Assembly: GCA_013076295.1 (NCBI GenBank)
Contig: RQOL01000863.1
Coordinates: 2,732,180 to 2,796,179, forward strand
Direction: 5' to 3'
Source: Sanderia malayensis
Taxonomy: Eukaryota > Cnidaria > Scyphozoa > Semaeostomeae > Pelagiidae
Length of the DNA stretch: 64,000 nt
Part shown: piece by piece, positions 1-11,410 of the stretch
How positions within the stretch are numbered: position 1 is the stretch's first letter
Layout: every line of letters starts with the position of its first letter
The notes under the pieces: generated by a model
The model's database searches: none
What the model saw: the letters and a program-made list of their open reading frames with translations, nothing else
What the model was told of the DNA's origin: nothing
Program-made: the position numbers and the translations under genes

Positions 1-1261
1 AACGAAATACATATTGCATGAACACACATACACTTTGCCTCTGGTCTTCTCTGACATAATCGAATCAATTCCAACACATACGTTATTCCCTTTGTGTGAA
101 ACTGCGTGAAATAGTTAACAGGGTTCATATTGTTTTTATACAATTTCTTCTTATTGTTTTATTTATTGCTGTGCTGGATACATATAGAATAGAAACGATA
201 AACAGCAATGGTGTTTGGTCTAGCCGCGAGCCCTTGAACCTTCCAAAGAAAGCTCTGAATAAGTTTTTCAAAAAATATAAGAATGCTATATTTGTTTTTC
301 AATTGAAAGAAAAGTTTTTGAATTTTCTGTATTCAGAATTTTTTTGCATTTTTTTTATTTTTTAAAGTGAATCGGAATTTCAAAGATATACACTTTAAAT
401 GGCTGTATTAATTTTTTTTTTTTATTTATTTATATTTTTCTTGGATCCTGTGCACACGAGAGCTGATTTTGGCGCCGCTCCATCAAAATTTGGCTCGCGT
501 GCACACGATAAGATAACAGATCCTAAAACCTTTCCGTGTACACGTGATTCGATCCACATAGCCTCGTTCTGGGGCACACGAGCATTGTATTTGAGGCCAA
601 AGCTCCTCTAACCTTGACCATAGTCAATAGAAAATACTATTGACTATGGTCAAGGTATTTTCTATTGACTATGCCTTGACAAACCATTGATAGGGCTTAA
701 AGTTTGCATGAGACGAAAAGAAGTTGTAGTTGCCTTGAAAATTACTCAATTGAAAGCGTAATTATAGTCCTGAACATTATTGATACAAGTGATAAGAGTG
801 TGCTAATATAACCTAGCATATGTTTCCTTCTCGGACCCATTATTCATAATGGGAATAATAATATTATTTTTTGAACTGGCGCGCAAAAAATAATAAAACC
901 AAACCAATGAAACAAAACAAACTCGGAAATTATAGCCTCGCTCTCGCATTTATTGGAAAGTTAGCCTCGTTTCCTATCCGTACCAGTTTGGAACGGATCC
1001 AAATGGATCCGCTCTCGTGTGCTGTTTATCTGAATGCTTTGTATTTTTTATTGCTTAGATTTTGAATCTCCAAGGAAGGACGACATGCTAACTCACCACC
1101 AAAGAAGCGGTAACTTAGTAATTTCTTCTCGAATTTTCCGCCAGATTTCTTGAAGTCCCTGCTAGATCTTTCAAGGGCCCCATTAGATCTCTATAAGTCC
1201 TTTATAATTTTTGAATCTTTCTGTTTTGCTGGAATTTCGCACACATTTCTGTTTTTCTTAG
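1..1261. other. No gene resolved; probable upstream introns of the VPS/HPS-like gene
   Basis: Only short open frames with AT-rich composition are present, and none has a convincing pair of splice sites or a recognisable domain. The first exon I can place begins at 1262 in mid-codon, so the 5' part of that gene lies here or before the window. The region also holds the hairpin at 611-656. Confidence 0.4.
611..656. repeat. Perfect 20-bp inverted repeat with 6-base loop
   Basis: The arm at 611-630 (accttgaccatagtcaatag) is followed by aaaata and its exact reverse complement at 637-656. A third, partly matching copy of the right arm (ctattgactat then gccttgac) follows at about 662-680. It may be the remnant of a small inverted-repeat transposon or a recent palindromic duplication. 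No function can be assigned. Confidence 0.85.
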
Positions 1262-4200
1262 ATGGTGGTGATAAAACGAATATTAGAAGGCAATTGTCTT
1301 TAGGAGCTACGATTCCTTATTCACCACATCAAGATGTGAGCAATTTCAATTATATTTAATTGTAAAATTGCAATGAAGTTGATTTTTGTGATTTAATATC
1401 TTGCGTGATTTTATTTTCACGTGGACAAAATTGTGCATGTCCCAGTTTATTAAATGTTTGCTTGTTTAATGTGTTGTTAATGTTATCTTCGTTTATCATA
1501 GCGTAAAAGGCTGAGTTCATTGCCGAAACCAGCATTGTTCAACGAAGCAGATCAAGCTGTAGCAACCCGATTAGGCCAACAAAAATCAGCAGAAAATAAT
1601 CACCAGAAAATGCCAACAATTTTCAAGCATGCAAAGCAATTGGTTCGAAACATGATGCAGCATCAAAGCGAATCCCTGTCGTCGTCACGTGACCTGCTAG
1701 ATACCCAGTCTGATGAGAGGCATAAGCATGAAGCATCTGTGACGTCATTTGTGCTGACATCGCAAGAAGCTGTCAAGCACATCTCGAAGTTTGTCGATGT
1801 CACAGCCGCTTGTCGGTTCGTTTTCTTTCTTTATAACTTTGTCTCAGATGCATACAGGTTTTTACAACTTGGTCTCAGACAAATGCACACTATTAGCTAC
1901 AGCCGTTTTCTTAGATATATGCAGTCTACTTTGATTGCCCTATACAGTAAAAACCCACATGTAAGAACCTGTAAATTTCCATCCAGCCTATTGTTCCAAG
2001 ACAATAGGCTATTGTTTCATCTATTGTTTTGAGCAGAAATATCACCCAGAAGGTTCTTAATCCATTGGTTCTTACATGCGGGTTTTTGCTGTAGTTTTTC
2101 GCAAGCTATGATAGTTAAGTGACAAAGATCGTCTTATTATTAGATATATTGAAGAAGATGCTTAGAAATATGATATGCTTGTGTTTTGATTTATTTCAGG
2201 AACAAACTGAGAGATTCTCGGATTTTGTTCAATTCCAAAACTGTTCGAAAGATACTGCAAGAGTGGGCTGAGAAACTCGATGAAACGATGAAGAATTTTA
2301 CAAAGACATTCATCACCGAGATCAAAGCGAAGAAGGGTTCGAAGCACAAAATCACGAATGAAGAGATGGAATTCCTGTTCGTTAGACTTCGGGAGGAGTT
2401 CTTCTCTAGTCTGTCGGCTGCGTTTAGCGAGGTATCGAATCTTGCATCACTTTGTTTCGAGACTGGCATCTTTCCGATAGCATGCTCCAGGCTCAGCAAC
2501 CTGGATTTCTCAATAGTCGATCACACTTTAACGTTTGATGATATTCGGAAGAAAGTAAGTGAGATTGTCAATAAGAGTGATGATGATCATGATGATGGTG
2601 ATGATAATGGTAATGATGGTAATGATAATGGTTCTGCAGTGCGACAAGAGTCAACACCAAAAACCTTGCTCTCAGTTGCAAGCGATGCTTTGAGTACTGA
2701 AGATCTACACAGATTCCCAGTTGAAAATACAACCGATGATGAATTGGTTGGAGAAAAGAAATCTGATTCAGTTTCAAAGGTAGATGATACTGCTTCAACC
2801 TCGCAAGAACATATCGAAATATCAATGGAAATATTGACGGACGAGAGGAAGAAATTCTTGCCAGAAAATATAGAATCGATTTTATGCACATCGAATGATC
2901 CGATCACGTGTCAAAGCTGTGCCGAAGATGTTTGTCGCGCATGTTTTGTGCTCTGGTATTTTCCACTGCTTGATATTCATAAAATCAGAACGGTGCTCAG
3001 CTGGAAACGAGGCTGTCGATGGAGAACGTGGTTGGCTTACCTTGTTCACTTAGAAGGTGAGATTGATAATAGCATTTTTTGCTTGTTTTCTGCTCTCTGC
3101 CTTCTTTTTGCTATCAATAGGGTTCACGCGATGCGGAGGAGAAATGTGGCTAGAATGTGTAGTAGCATAATTATTGGTACTGCGCAGGAGCGTAGGAATT
3201 TTCCTTTTGAAGATCTTTAACCCACTATCAACCACTTTATCCCAGTAATAATTGCGTTATGTAATGATTATTGTTTTTAGATGTTCATTCTTGGAAAGAA
3301 CTTAACACAGCTATAGCACACGATGATTATGGAAAAGTAGCAAGGGTTGTACGTGATTCAGCAAATACCGAGTCGTTTTTCTCCTGTTTACGAAGGTAAG
3401 ACCATCAAATGCTATTGTTTCAAAGCTATAATAACCTTTCTTGGTAACATACAACCAGCGAAGCAATACGATAGAGGGCCTACGCCTAGGATCTTTGTAA
3501 TAGTTATAATAACTTTTTATAATAACTTTTTCAGAATTTTTTCCTTCTCCACACATCTGGTTTTGGACATATGCACGGAGAGGGACATCAACCCTTGGGA
3601 AGTGAGTTTCATTTACATGACAAATTCCGAGAATTCCGACGCGCTTGGCGACTTCCTTGGTTACATTTCCGCAATGAAAAGAATCAAGCCATCTCTGAAT
3701 CTGTATCAGGACATTTCTGTTGCAATGACAGCCCTGTATTGTGGATTAAAACAATCGGCAGTGAGCCATTCAATGAATTACTGCGAATGCGATGGAGCCA
3801 GGAAAGGGGCTCATGTATTGTCTTGGCGGTGGAAGAATCATATTGATGACGTAATAGATTGGTTGCTGAAAACTGAAGGTGCTGATTCAGGACTGTTACA
3901 TAGAGTACTTAAGTTGTGCAAAGAGTTTGGGTGAGAAGCTTAGAATTATGATGATTATGGTCATGATTATGATTATGATGGGTATGGTCATGATTATGAT
4001 TATAGTGATTATTATTATGATATTTTGATTTTGCAGCTATTGGCTTGGTTGCATTGAAATATTCCGAGGGAAGCAAGACCACAAATCTTCGCTTAAAATC
4101 CTTTGTCAACTTGGAGATTTACATTTGTTGGACACTTATATTCGGAAAAGTAAATAAACCATTACAATTTTCTGGAGTATCTCTGATAATTTTATCAAAT

Positions 4201-7200
4201 CTCTCCCCCCCCCTTCTATTTTAAGCCCTCATTTCTAATAAGCTATTCTCTAGAACCTCAAAAATTAAATAACCCTTCCCCTTGTGGGGCTTAAAAGGAT
4301 TGTTACAGGGAGGGTTACATATCATTATCTTCATTCCCATAGACTAGATTTTCACTATAGATTTTTATTTAGCTGTTTTTTATTTTCAGGTTCCTTTGAG
4401 GTAACTGAAGACGACCTCGAGTTCCTATTCCAACTGAAAACCCATAAATCCGACCTTGACAATTGTATAAACTGCAGACCAGCTGTTCCTGATTTTACAC
4501 CAAATATAAGCGATGTGTCTGTAGCCAAGATTCTGGTCCGGGAACTTGGTGTCAAGGCAGCCCTGAGGTTGCTAGAGAAGTTCAGACATGGCGAATGCAG
4601 TCTGCTTGGAAACTTCTATTACGATTGCATAAAAGTAGCTGAAAAGGAAATGGAGCAAAGGTATATGTTTTATTTGAAACTGATTTTTGCATTTTTGTAA
4701 ACAATACAACAATGAAAGAATAATATATGAGCAGTAGAAAGAGATCCTTGGATATTGGATATCTCTTAGAAGACTTCCATATTTTTCTGTTTTCTTGTTT
4801 ATTGTTTTTTGAGCTGTGCAGATATTATTTTCAATTGAAAGCAACTGATAATGCGTTATTAGGTTCCGTATCGTTTAATTGCAATTCAATTTGTCACTTC
4901 AGATTTATTGCCACGAGGATACTGGATAAATTGAGCAATGAGATTTGTGATGAGAAAAAATCAAACATTGATAAGCACGTGAGTATAATATTATTTACTT
5001 TTATTCTCCACATATAAATTATATACATTTATTCTTCACAATATCCAGGAATTTAGTATAGTATTGTGAAGGCCTGTACAATTTTCTCTTTACTGGGTTC
5101 CTTTCTCTGTATGTTCCTCCATAAGGTCCCAGATCTTTTTTATATATCTGCTACCAAACTGTATATTCTCTATGTATCCCGACCAAGCTATACAGTGCAA
5201 CCTCCACATGGCGGATATCAATGATTTGTCAGTTGTAAAGAGGTATTCATTAATACTGATTTCACTTTTTATATTTACATGTATGTTCGCTTTTAGATTG
5301 AATTAATAAAGAACAGAGAATTAGATGGATATTTCGATGTTATCAATGAGTCTATTGATGAAACTGATTCTATTAATAAGCTATGGGATTCAGCCACATC
5401 GATTCATTGGGGCGTGGGACTAAATCTATCCAGGTATTTCTTTCGTCTTTTGTGTTTTCATACTCTTATGTTTCTAATCTACCTCATAACTGGATGCATT
5501 TGAAGGCCACTATTTTTGCATATACATTTAATTTATCAATTATTCTCAATCATTCTATCGTCTCTCAATACTTTTATCCCAACGATGTCGATTTTTGTGG
5601 CTTTTATTTGTTTCGTTGCTTTTATGTAATACTTGAGCATTATAATAATGACGATAATATGTTTTGCAGTTCAAATTGCCCCTGTTGTACTCTGCCATTA
5701 TGCATCCATGGTACTTCTGCATCATCTGGATTGGTTGTATTTGAATGTGGTAAGTTCTTAAAGTATCCTATATACTAGCTGTTAACATTGTTATGAGTGC
5801 TGCTGTCACGTAAAAGCAATAGTCAGGACTAAAGCATCTAGCAATTGATTAAAAAATATGTTTTGAAATGAGTTAGATGTTAGCTTGCTTCCGTCGTATG
5901 TCAATCGCACATTTGAATTCGATAACCGAATGATTTGCTCTGCCGGTCAATTTCAAATTTTGCATGACGCATGTATGTAGAGCAAAACGGTATATGACTA
6001 ATATCAACGGGTGAAGGATGACTACTATACATCTGGTGCGTTGATTCCTTTGACCTTATGATATTCTCCTTCTGCTAAGAAGGGCTCCTGTGGACTAGCG
6101 GTAATTTTCCTGCACACTAAGCTCAAGACCACTGGTTCGAAACCTGACGAGACCATCTAATTTGTGTTTTGATCAATTTGTAATTTAATTGTCCTAAAGT
6201 TGGGCGTGTATGTGCAGTGCCCTAGATTGGCTACTACGCAGGAGTATACATGACGCAATGCTACTGACAGTGTATGGTGTATCGGTTAGGGTTAGGGTTA
6301 GGGTTAGGGTTAGTATTAGGGTTAGGGTTAGGAGCCGTAAAGGTGGGTGTGTATGCGCAGTGCCGTATATAGACTACTGCGCAGGAGTATACATGACGTA
6401 ATGCTACTGACAGTGTATGGTGTATCGGTTAGGGTTAGGGTTAGGGTTAGTATTAGGGTTAGGGTTAGGGGCCCTAAAGGTGGGTGTGTATGCGCAGTGC
6501 CGTATATAGACTACTGCGCAGGAGTATACATGACGTAATGCTACTGGCAGTGTATGGTGTATCGGTTAGGGTTAGGGTTAGGAGCCGTAAAGGTGGGTGT
6601 GTATGCGTAGTGCCGTATATAGACTACTGCGCAGGAGTATGCATGACGTAATGCTACTGACAGTGTATGGTGTATCGGTTAGGGCAAGGGTTAGGGTTAG
6701 TATTAGGGTTAGGGTTAGGGTTAGGGTTAGGGTTAGAGGCCGTAAAGGTGGGTGTGTATGCGCAGTGCTGTATATAGACTACTGCGCAGGAGTATACATG
6801 ACGTAATGCTACTGGCAGTGTATGGTGTATCGGTTAGGGTTAGGGTTAGGGTTAGGAGCCGTAAAGGTGGGTTTGTATGCGTAGTGCCGTATATAGATTA
6901 CTGCGCAGGAGTATACATGACGTAATGCTACTGACAGTGTATGGTGTATCGGTTAGGGCAAGGGTTAGGGTTAGTATTAGGGTTAGGGTTAGGGTTAGGG
7001 TTAGGGTTAGAGGCCGTAAAGGTGGGTGTGTATGCGCAGTGCTGTATATAGACTACTGCGCAGGAGTATACATGACGTAATGCTACTGACAGTGTATGGT
7101 GTATCAGTTAGGGTTAGGATTAGGGTTAGGGTTAGGGTTAGTGTTAAGGTGCCCCGCAGGTGGGCGTGTATGATTTCTAAATGTATTTTCATGTAAATGA

Positions 7201-7308
7201 TTATTTTTATAACTTTTTGCAGGACATACTTTTCATAAGCAGTGTCTACCAGAAGAAGCTTGTCTTGTTTGCTACTATAATTTGGAAAGTTTTGGAGTTA
7301 ATTCTTGA
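1262..7308 (+). CDS. VPS/HPS-type vesicle-trafficking protein with C-terminal RING-H2 finger (3' part; HPS5-like or VPS8/VPS41-like)
   Basis: Eleven exons join in one frame: 1262-1335, 1502-1815, 2200-3056, 3281-3395, 3535-3930, 4037-4149, 4390-4660, 4822-4978, 5297-5433, 5670-5749 and 7223-7308 (stop). They give about 866 residues; the N-terminus is missing. The body is helical, solenoid-like sequence with an acidic Asp/Asn-rich insert encoded near 2575-2640. The C-terminus has the ligands CPCC, then CGHTFHKQC, then CLVC, which is a RING-H2 pattern (C-x2-C, C-x-H-x2-H-x2-C, C-x2-C). It ends 14 residues after the last Cys. This layout (solenoid plus terminal RING, presumably after an N-terminal beta-propeller) is that of the HOPS/CORVET/BLOC-2 subunits that sort cargo to endosomes and lysosome-related organelles. 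I favour an HPS5-like identity from overall feel, but VPS8 or VPS41 cannot be excluded. The last intron (5750-7222) is unusually long and repeat-filled. Confidence 0.6.
1943..2093. mobile_element. Small non-autonomous inverted-repeat transposon (MITE), copy 1
   Basis: The 27-bp ends at 1943-1969 (tacagtaaaaacccacatgt...) and 2067-2093 are inverted copies differing at two positions. Flanking TA dinucleotides fit a Tc1/mariner-type TA target duplication around a core of 1945-2091. The interior carries caataggctattg and has no coding capacity. It sits in the intron between 1815 and 2200. A related copy lies at 39935-40067. Confidence 0.75.
6085..6160 (+). mobile_element. tRNA-derived SINE-like head or tRNA pseudogene
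   Basis: An A-box-like tggactagcggt (about 6092-6103) is followed about 40 bases later by a B-box-like ggttcgaaacc (about 6135-6145), the spacing of an internal RNA polymerase III promoter. The putative acceptor-stem halves (gggctcc and cgagacc) pair only in part, so this is not a functional tRNA. It lies within the last intron of the RING gene, just upstream of the telomere-like array. A SINE tail was not delimited. Confidence 0.55.
6198..7170 (+). repeat. Intronic tandem array of about 113-155-bp units with interstitial (TTAGGG)n
   Basis: Seven units share the core cagtgtatggtgtatcgg (starts at about 6268, 6411, 6548, 6661, 6816, 6935 and 7090), each followed by a variable run of ttaggg with occasional ttagta or gcaagg variants. 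A second core, ggtgggtgtgtatgcgcagt...tatatagactactgcgcagg, separates the runs. Units at about 6597-6870 and 6871-7144 are almost identical as pairs, giving a 274-bp higher-order repeat. The G-rich strand is the sense strand of the host gene, so the unspliced transcript carries UUAGGG repeats. Confidence 0.95.
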
Positions 7309-7638
7309 TCTTTGAAGAGATTTCATCATTTGATATACCCATGAACATTTTTATGAAATTATTCATTTCAAATTGCGCATAAAATTAATTATATAGTGTA
7401 CGTATACGACAATATTTTGTCGACCTTGGGTCTTTAAACTTCATTTTTTAAATGAAATCGCAAATTAAATGATTCACATTTGAATGCACAACTAATTGTT
7501 ATGAAAATTTTGTACGAAATTTTATGAACATTGACACAAAATGTTATTTTCTTGTTTTTGTTGTGTAGTAGTCTGGGTCGAGATTCGTGCCTTATATGGA
7601 AAATTAGCGCGAGATTCGCACGTGCGAATGCAAAGCAA

Positions 7639-8415
7639 ATGAAATATAAAATGGCGGGCCACGTTTCTTCTTCCTTTCTCAAAACAACCAGCAGAGTGTC
7701 GGACGAAAGCGAAGAAAATACCGCCCCAGACAGAACGAAAAAGATGAAGACTGTGCCGAAAATTGCTCAAACCATGTATTCCACCATGAAAACTGCTGGT
7801 AATTCAATAGAGTCTGATAGTAATTCAACGACAGGGCCTAACCTTGTAACTCGCTCGCCCATTCGAAGTGCAAAGAGAAAAGGCCTGGCAACTTTGCAGC
7901 CTTCTGCGACAGGAAAAGGCTCCGTTGTTGGTGGGCAAAGAAGGGATACTGCTCCTACAGATTTGTTAAAGCAGAAAAGCATAACTAGTACATTTTCATG
8001 GACAATAAAACAAGATTCTTCGCCATCGTTATCTGGTAAACATTCCTGGAAGTCTCCTCCTCCTTTTACGCCATCTTGCACTACTTCGACTCAAACTGAT
8101 TTCGATGACTGGCTTGGAATTGGAGAAACTCGCCAAAAGGATGATCTTGCTGAAGAAGCACTTGCTTTAATGCGTGCAGAACCATCGCAAGAAGAATGTA
8201 TCAAAGAAATTGCAGAGGAAAGGAGAATTGCGTTGGAAGAAACTCTCAAAGAAAACGAGGAACTTTACGAAGAAATAGACTGTTTAAAAGATAAATGCGA
8301 AACATTAGAAAAGTCTCTAAGCGAAGCCGAGAACTATAAACTTTTGTATTTATCCTTATTGGAAGAAAATAAGCAGTGTTGTCAATGTGATCCTCGGGAC
8401 ATGGCAAAGAAATGA
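7639..8415 (+). CDS. GMNN: Geminin, DNA replication licensing inhibitor
   Basis: A single exon of 258 codons from the ATG at 7639 (a second in-frame ATG is at 7651). Geminin binds Cdt1 and blocks MCM loading in S/G2, and is degraded by the APC/C. The N-terminal part has a destruction-box-like RKGLATLQPSATG, which aligns with the RxxL...QPSASG box of vertebrate geminins. Next comes a TSTQTDFDDWLG motif as in the geminin/GEMC1/multicilin family. The coiled coil follows, with AEERRIALEETLKENEELY near residues 206-225, the Cdt1-binding and dimerising segment. The C-terminus after the coiled coil is short, ending in a CCQCD cluster. It lies 330 bp downstream of the RING gene on the same strand. 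The coiled-coil and D-box matches make geminin itself more likely than GEMC1 or multicilin. Confidence 0.88.
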   Translation: MKYKMAGHVSSSFLKTTSRVSDESEENTAPDRTKKMKTVPKIAQTMYSTMKTAGNSIESDSNSTTGPNLVTRSPIRSAKRKGLATLQPSATGKGSVVGGQRRDTAPTDLLKQKSITSTFSWTIKQDSSPSLSGKHSWKSPPPFTPSCTTSTQTDFDDWLGIGETRQKDDLAEEALALMRAEPSQEECIKEIAEERRIALEETLKENEELYEEIDCLKDKCETLEKSLSEAENYKLLYLSLLEENKQCCQCDPRDMAKK

Positions 8416-8874
8416 AGTTGAAAGTGAACGTTTGGGCTAGTTTTAGTACCTAGTGGCCGATGATAAAAGAACGCAAGTATAAACTTTTTTATTCTCTTTG
8501 TCACTTACCATTTATATTCATTTTACTGACGTTTTGTTGTATAAATCTAAATATTTACTTGGCTTGTTGATTTGCAAGATAAATTTCACTTTTATCCGAG
8601 ACCATATTTTTTCTTCTTCAACTCAACGAGACCTTGACTTGTTTCGTGGGGGCAGGGGGGGGGCTTATGTTAGTCCACCACACCTGAGGCTATGTCCTAT
8701 CCTTTAATACATTGCCTTATTGGTAAATAAGAAGTAAGCCATCACCAGACATGAATGAATATAGATCAAACAGGTACTGAGATCATTGCAACCTGCTAGA
8801 GAGAGTCTTTTTATTTTTATTCATGTTTACAATAGTTCAATAGCTACAGTTTTTAAAAGCTCACACTTTTTCAT

Positions 8875-9561
8875 ATGAAAATAATGGCTTTGGAGCGGGA
8901 TGTAAGTATATTTATACCTTATTCAAACATTGAGATATACCTGTGTTTGCAATATTTATAAATATGTCCTCTCAAGGATACAAATCAGGCAAGCAAGCTG
9001 GTTCCTAATTTAGCATTGAACAACAGTGGCTTTTGAAAGCAACATAAGACATAACAGAAGATTCAATTTTTTATTAGACAATTGTTGTGACGTTTTTAAA
9101 AAATGCAGTAAAGGTAAACAAATCTGCAGTGAAATCTGTTGTAAATAGAGATGAAATTTTGTTGAGTTGCGAATTGCCATTTCCCGCAGGTGTTTGGAGC
9201 TTATTGGAAGCACGTGGCTCTATTGTTTGCTGTGACGTCAATTTTTGCGGTAATAACAATATGGCAAAGATTGCAATTGGACGAATGCACAGAGAATAAC
9301 GATGGCCTTGTGCTCCTCCATGGTCAATGCTCCCTCGTAGTTTGCATGCTTGGAAAGCAGCGGTATTTTCAGATAGACGAGAAGAGAACGAAGTGTGACG
9401 TCACGCTACCACGCCCCTGTCCCTACAATGGCGACTTGTATATGCCCGGACAAATAATGAAGCAGTTGAAGAATAAATTTTTGATTTGCCTGTCTGGCAA
9501 GAATCTCAGAATTGTTTACTTAAAAAAGGAGTTTTATCTGGATGATAAACAGGCTTGGTAA
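8875..9561 (+). CDS. Small type II membrane protein with Cys-containing ectodomain, unknown
   Basis: Exon 1 (8875-8901, starting MKIMALERD) has a strong donor gtaagt. Exon 2 (9190-9561) follows the acceptor ttcccgcag in phase 0. Together they give about 132 residues. A short cytoplasmic N-terminus is followed by one hydrophobic segment (HVALLFAVTSIFAVITIW, about residues 15-33). The ectodomain of about 98 residues has seven Cys, including PRPCPYNGD and FLICLSG. The stop codon overlaps a donor-like ggtaagt at about 9558, so a further exon is possible. I do not recognise the family. Confidence 0.55.
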
Positions 9562-10206
9562 GTTGACTACATTCAATAAAATGGTTTGATTATCTGTGAA
9601 TGTTCTAAGTTGACGTCTTGACTCTTAGCAATTTTCAAAAGGTAAGAGGAACTACGCATTGTGCTCTGAATGCTACTTGTTTAAAGGTACCCATGCTAGA
9701 GTTGATAGCTTTCATCTGCGCTATTGAAGCATAGAAAGGCAGAAACCAGGTCAGGTTCACCGATTCCCACCTAGACTCACGTCGATTCGATCAGCCAAAT
9801 CAAATATAAGAAACCGTTGGTTAAATGCACAATTTAATTACCTAAGTTAGAGCTAAGTGGTCTGAAAATTTCTTGCTTTAGCGGAGAAGTGGAGATAAAT
9901 TATACTGCAAGCGTTTAATTAAGTTATATATGAAATTAATTGGATATGTTTTTAATGAAGTAAGAAGGAACGTCAGTTTCAGACAAACAATTTGCTTTAA
10001 ATCAAAAACCTTTGGGACGTTATTGAGTTATGTATTATGATCAATCATAGAGGTCACATGTTAGTCTCAAACAAAGGAAAACACAATAGAACAACCTGCC
10101 TGCTTTCTCTGATATAATCACTCGTTTTAGCACTGCTTTTTTGCACTTGAAGCTCGAGGCAAACTTTGTGGATTTGTCGAAGTATTTTCGATATTTTTAT
10201 GCAGAA
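9562..10206. other. Intergenic, nothing recognised
   Basis: AT-rich sequence without a convincing exon. It contains the likely 3' UTR of the small membrane protein and the upstream region of the secreted gene starting at 10207. Confidence 0.5.
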
Positions 10207-11194
10207 ATGAAGGATTATTTTGCATTTGTTCTCGTTGTTGTTGCATTTGGATATTCCCAGGCCTACAGGATTACAAATGGTTTGTTTTTAATTATGTAAA
10301 TGGCTGCATATTTACCGTCTTTAATTAGCGTATAATTGTCTATTTAGATTCACGCATTTGTGTATTTAGGGCGACAATTTTATTTGTATTTCTTTGATGC
10401 AAAAAGTTGCGAAGTAAAATTTCTGGTGTGAATTATTGCTTAGGCTTTAAAATGATCTACTTTTTTGCATCTTAGATCTGGAAAAGAAAGTTCTAGACGA
10501 TGTCTTGCAAAGCACAGCAAAAGAAGCAGAGATGATTGGAAAACAAGCGCTGAAGTATTTTGTTCCAGCCTCGATAAAATCGGGAATGGATGTTATCAAG
10601 CCATTTATAAGTAAAAGACATGTGAAGCGTTCAGTTGACAGTACCGGCACAATGCAGTCCGGATTTTATCCATGGTGGTATAACAATGGTAATTGGATGA
10701 TGAACAACATGAATTCAAGATCTGCAATTAGTTATCCTAATAATTACAACAATTGGTACTTGAATGGGCAGTATGCAGCATGGCATAACAATGCAAAGTA
10801 CTGGACTCAACCCTATCCTCGCTCTGCTATTCCAGCGCCAAGCTATGCTTTGTATTATCCTCAAGCATACTATTATCCTCCATCGACGTATTACCCCGCT
10901 GCTGTTGAAACAAGGACCCTGCATGATGATAACGCAGCTAACAAAAATGAAGATAAGACAAGTTTGAATGAATTTCAAGATTTGATCTCCAAAGTTGATT
11001 CGGCATTTGTCTCCTACTCGAAAGACTCGGGTGTCACGTTGAATGAGAATCTAAAGGGGGTGGAGAGTGCCCCAAGCGAAGAATCCACTGAACAAAGCCA
11101 AAAGAGGTCAAATACCCCAGAAGAAAGACAAAAGAACGGAATCAAAGTCATAACAGACACGTTCACAGATTTTGTTTGTGGGGACAATTGCTAA
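10207..11194 (+). CDS. Secreted Tyr/Asn/Pro-rich protein with dibasic cleavage site
   Basis: Exon 1 (10207-10279) encodes a signal peptide (MKDYFAFVLVVVAFGYSQA) and ends in phase 1. Exon 2 is 10476-11194, giving 263 aa. After a short helical stretch comes KRHVKRSVDS, a dibasic processing site that would release the mature C-terminal part. The central region (about residues 75-145) is rich in Tyr, Asn, Trp and Pro (YPNNYNNWYLNGQYAAW, YYPQAYYYPPSTYYP), which suggests an aromatic, possibly cross-linkable extracellular protein. The C-terminal part is acidic, has another Lys-Arg-Ser (SQKRSNTP) and ends FVCGDNC. There is no recognised domain. It is the first of the run of secreted low-complexity genes. 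Confidence 0.75.
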
Positions 11195-11270
11195 CATGAG
11201 CCAAAATCCCACGGAAAAGTCTGCAAGTCGACGTCAATGCTATTGGAGATACTCTTACAACCGAAACATT

Positions 11271-11410
11271 AGCTGCAAGAACGCTTTGAGCCAAAACCTC
11301 AGCTGATAGAACGCTTTGAGCCAAGGCTTTAGCTAGGAGAACGCTTTGAGCCAAAGCCTTAGGTGATAGAACGCTTTGAGCCACTCCTTAGCTGATAGAA
11401 CGCTTTGGGC
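11271..11410 (+). repeat. 30-bp minisatellite in the 3' UTR of the Tyr-rich gene
   Basis: The core acgctttgagcc recurs at 11281, 11311, 11341 and 11371, with a variant at 11400, so the period is 30 bp. All + frames contain stops. The - strand reading is open and gives an ALAQSVL decapeptide repeat, which I take as a consequence of the period being a multiple of three. Confidence 0.85.

Noticed and set aside
2568..2907. Minus-strand His-rich frame
   Set aside because: It is antisense to the Asp/Asn-rich insert of the trafficking gene exon 2200-3056.
6210..7080. Plus-strand open frames with VRVRVRV repeats over the array
   Set aside because: They are translations of the TTAGGG runs in an intron, with no start context or conserved protein.
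6198..7170. True chromosome end
   Set aside because: The TTAGGG runs are short, interrupted, embedded in spacers and flanked on both sides by exons of the same gene.
11163..11384. Minus-strand decapeptide-repeat protein (ALAQSVL units)
   Set aside because: The frame follows from a 30-bp minisatellite in the 3' UTR of a + strand gene and has no promoter-side or splice support.
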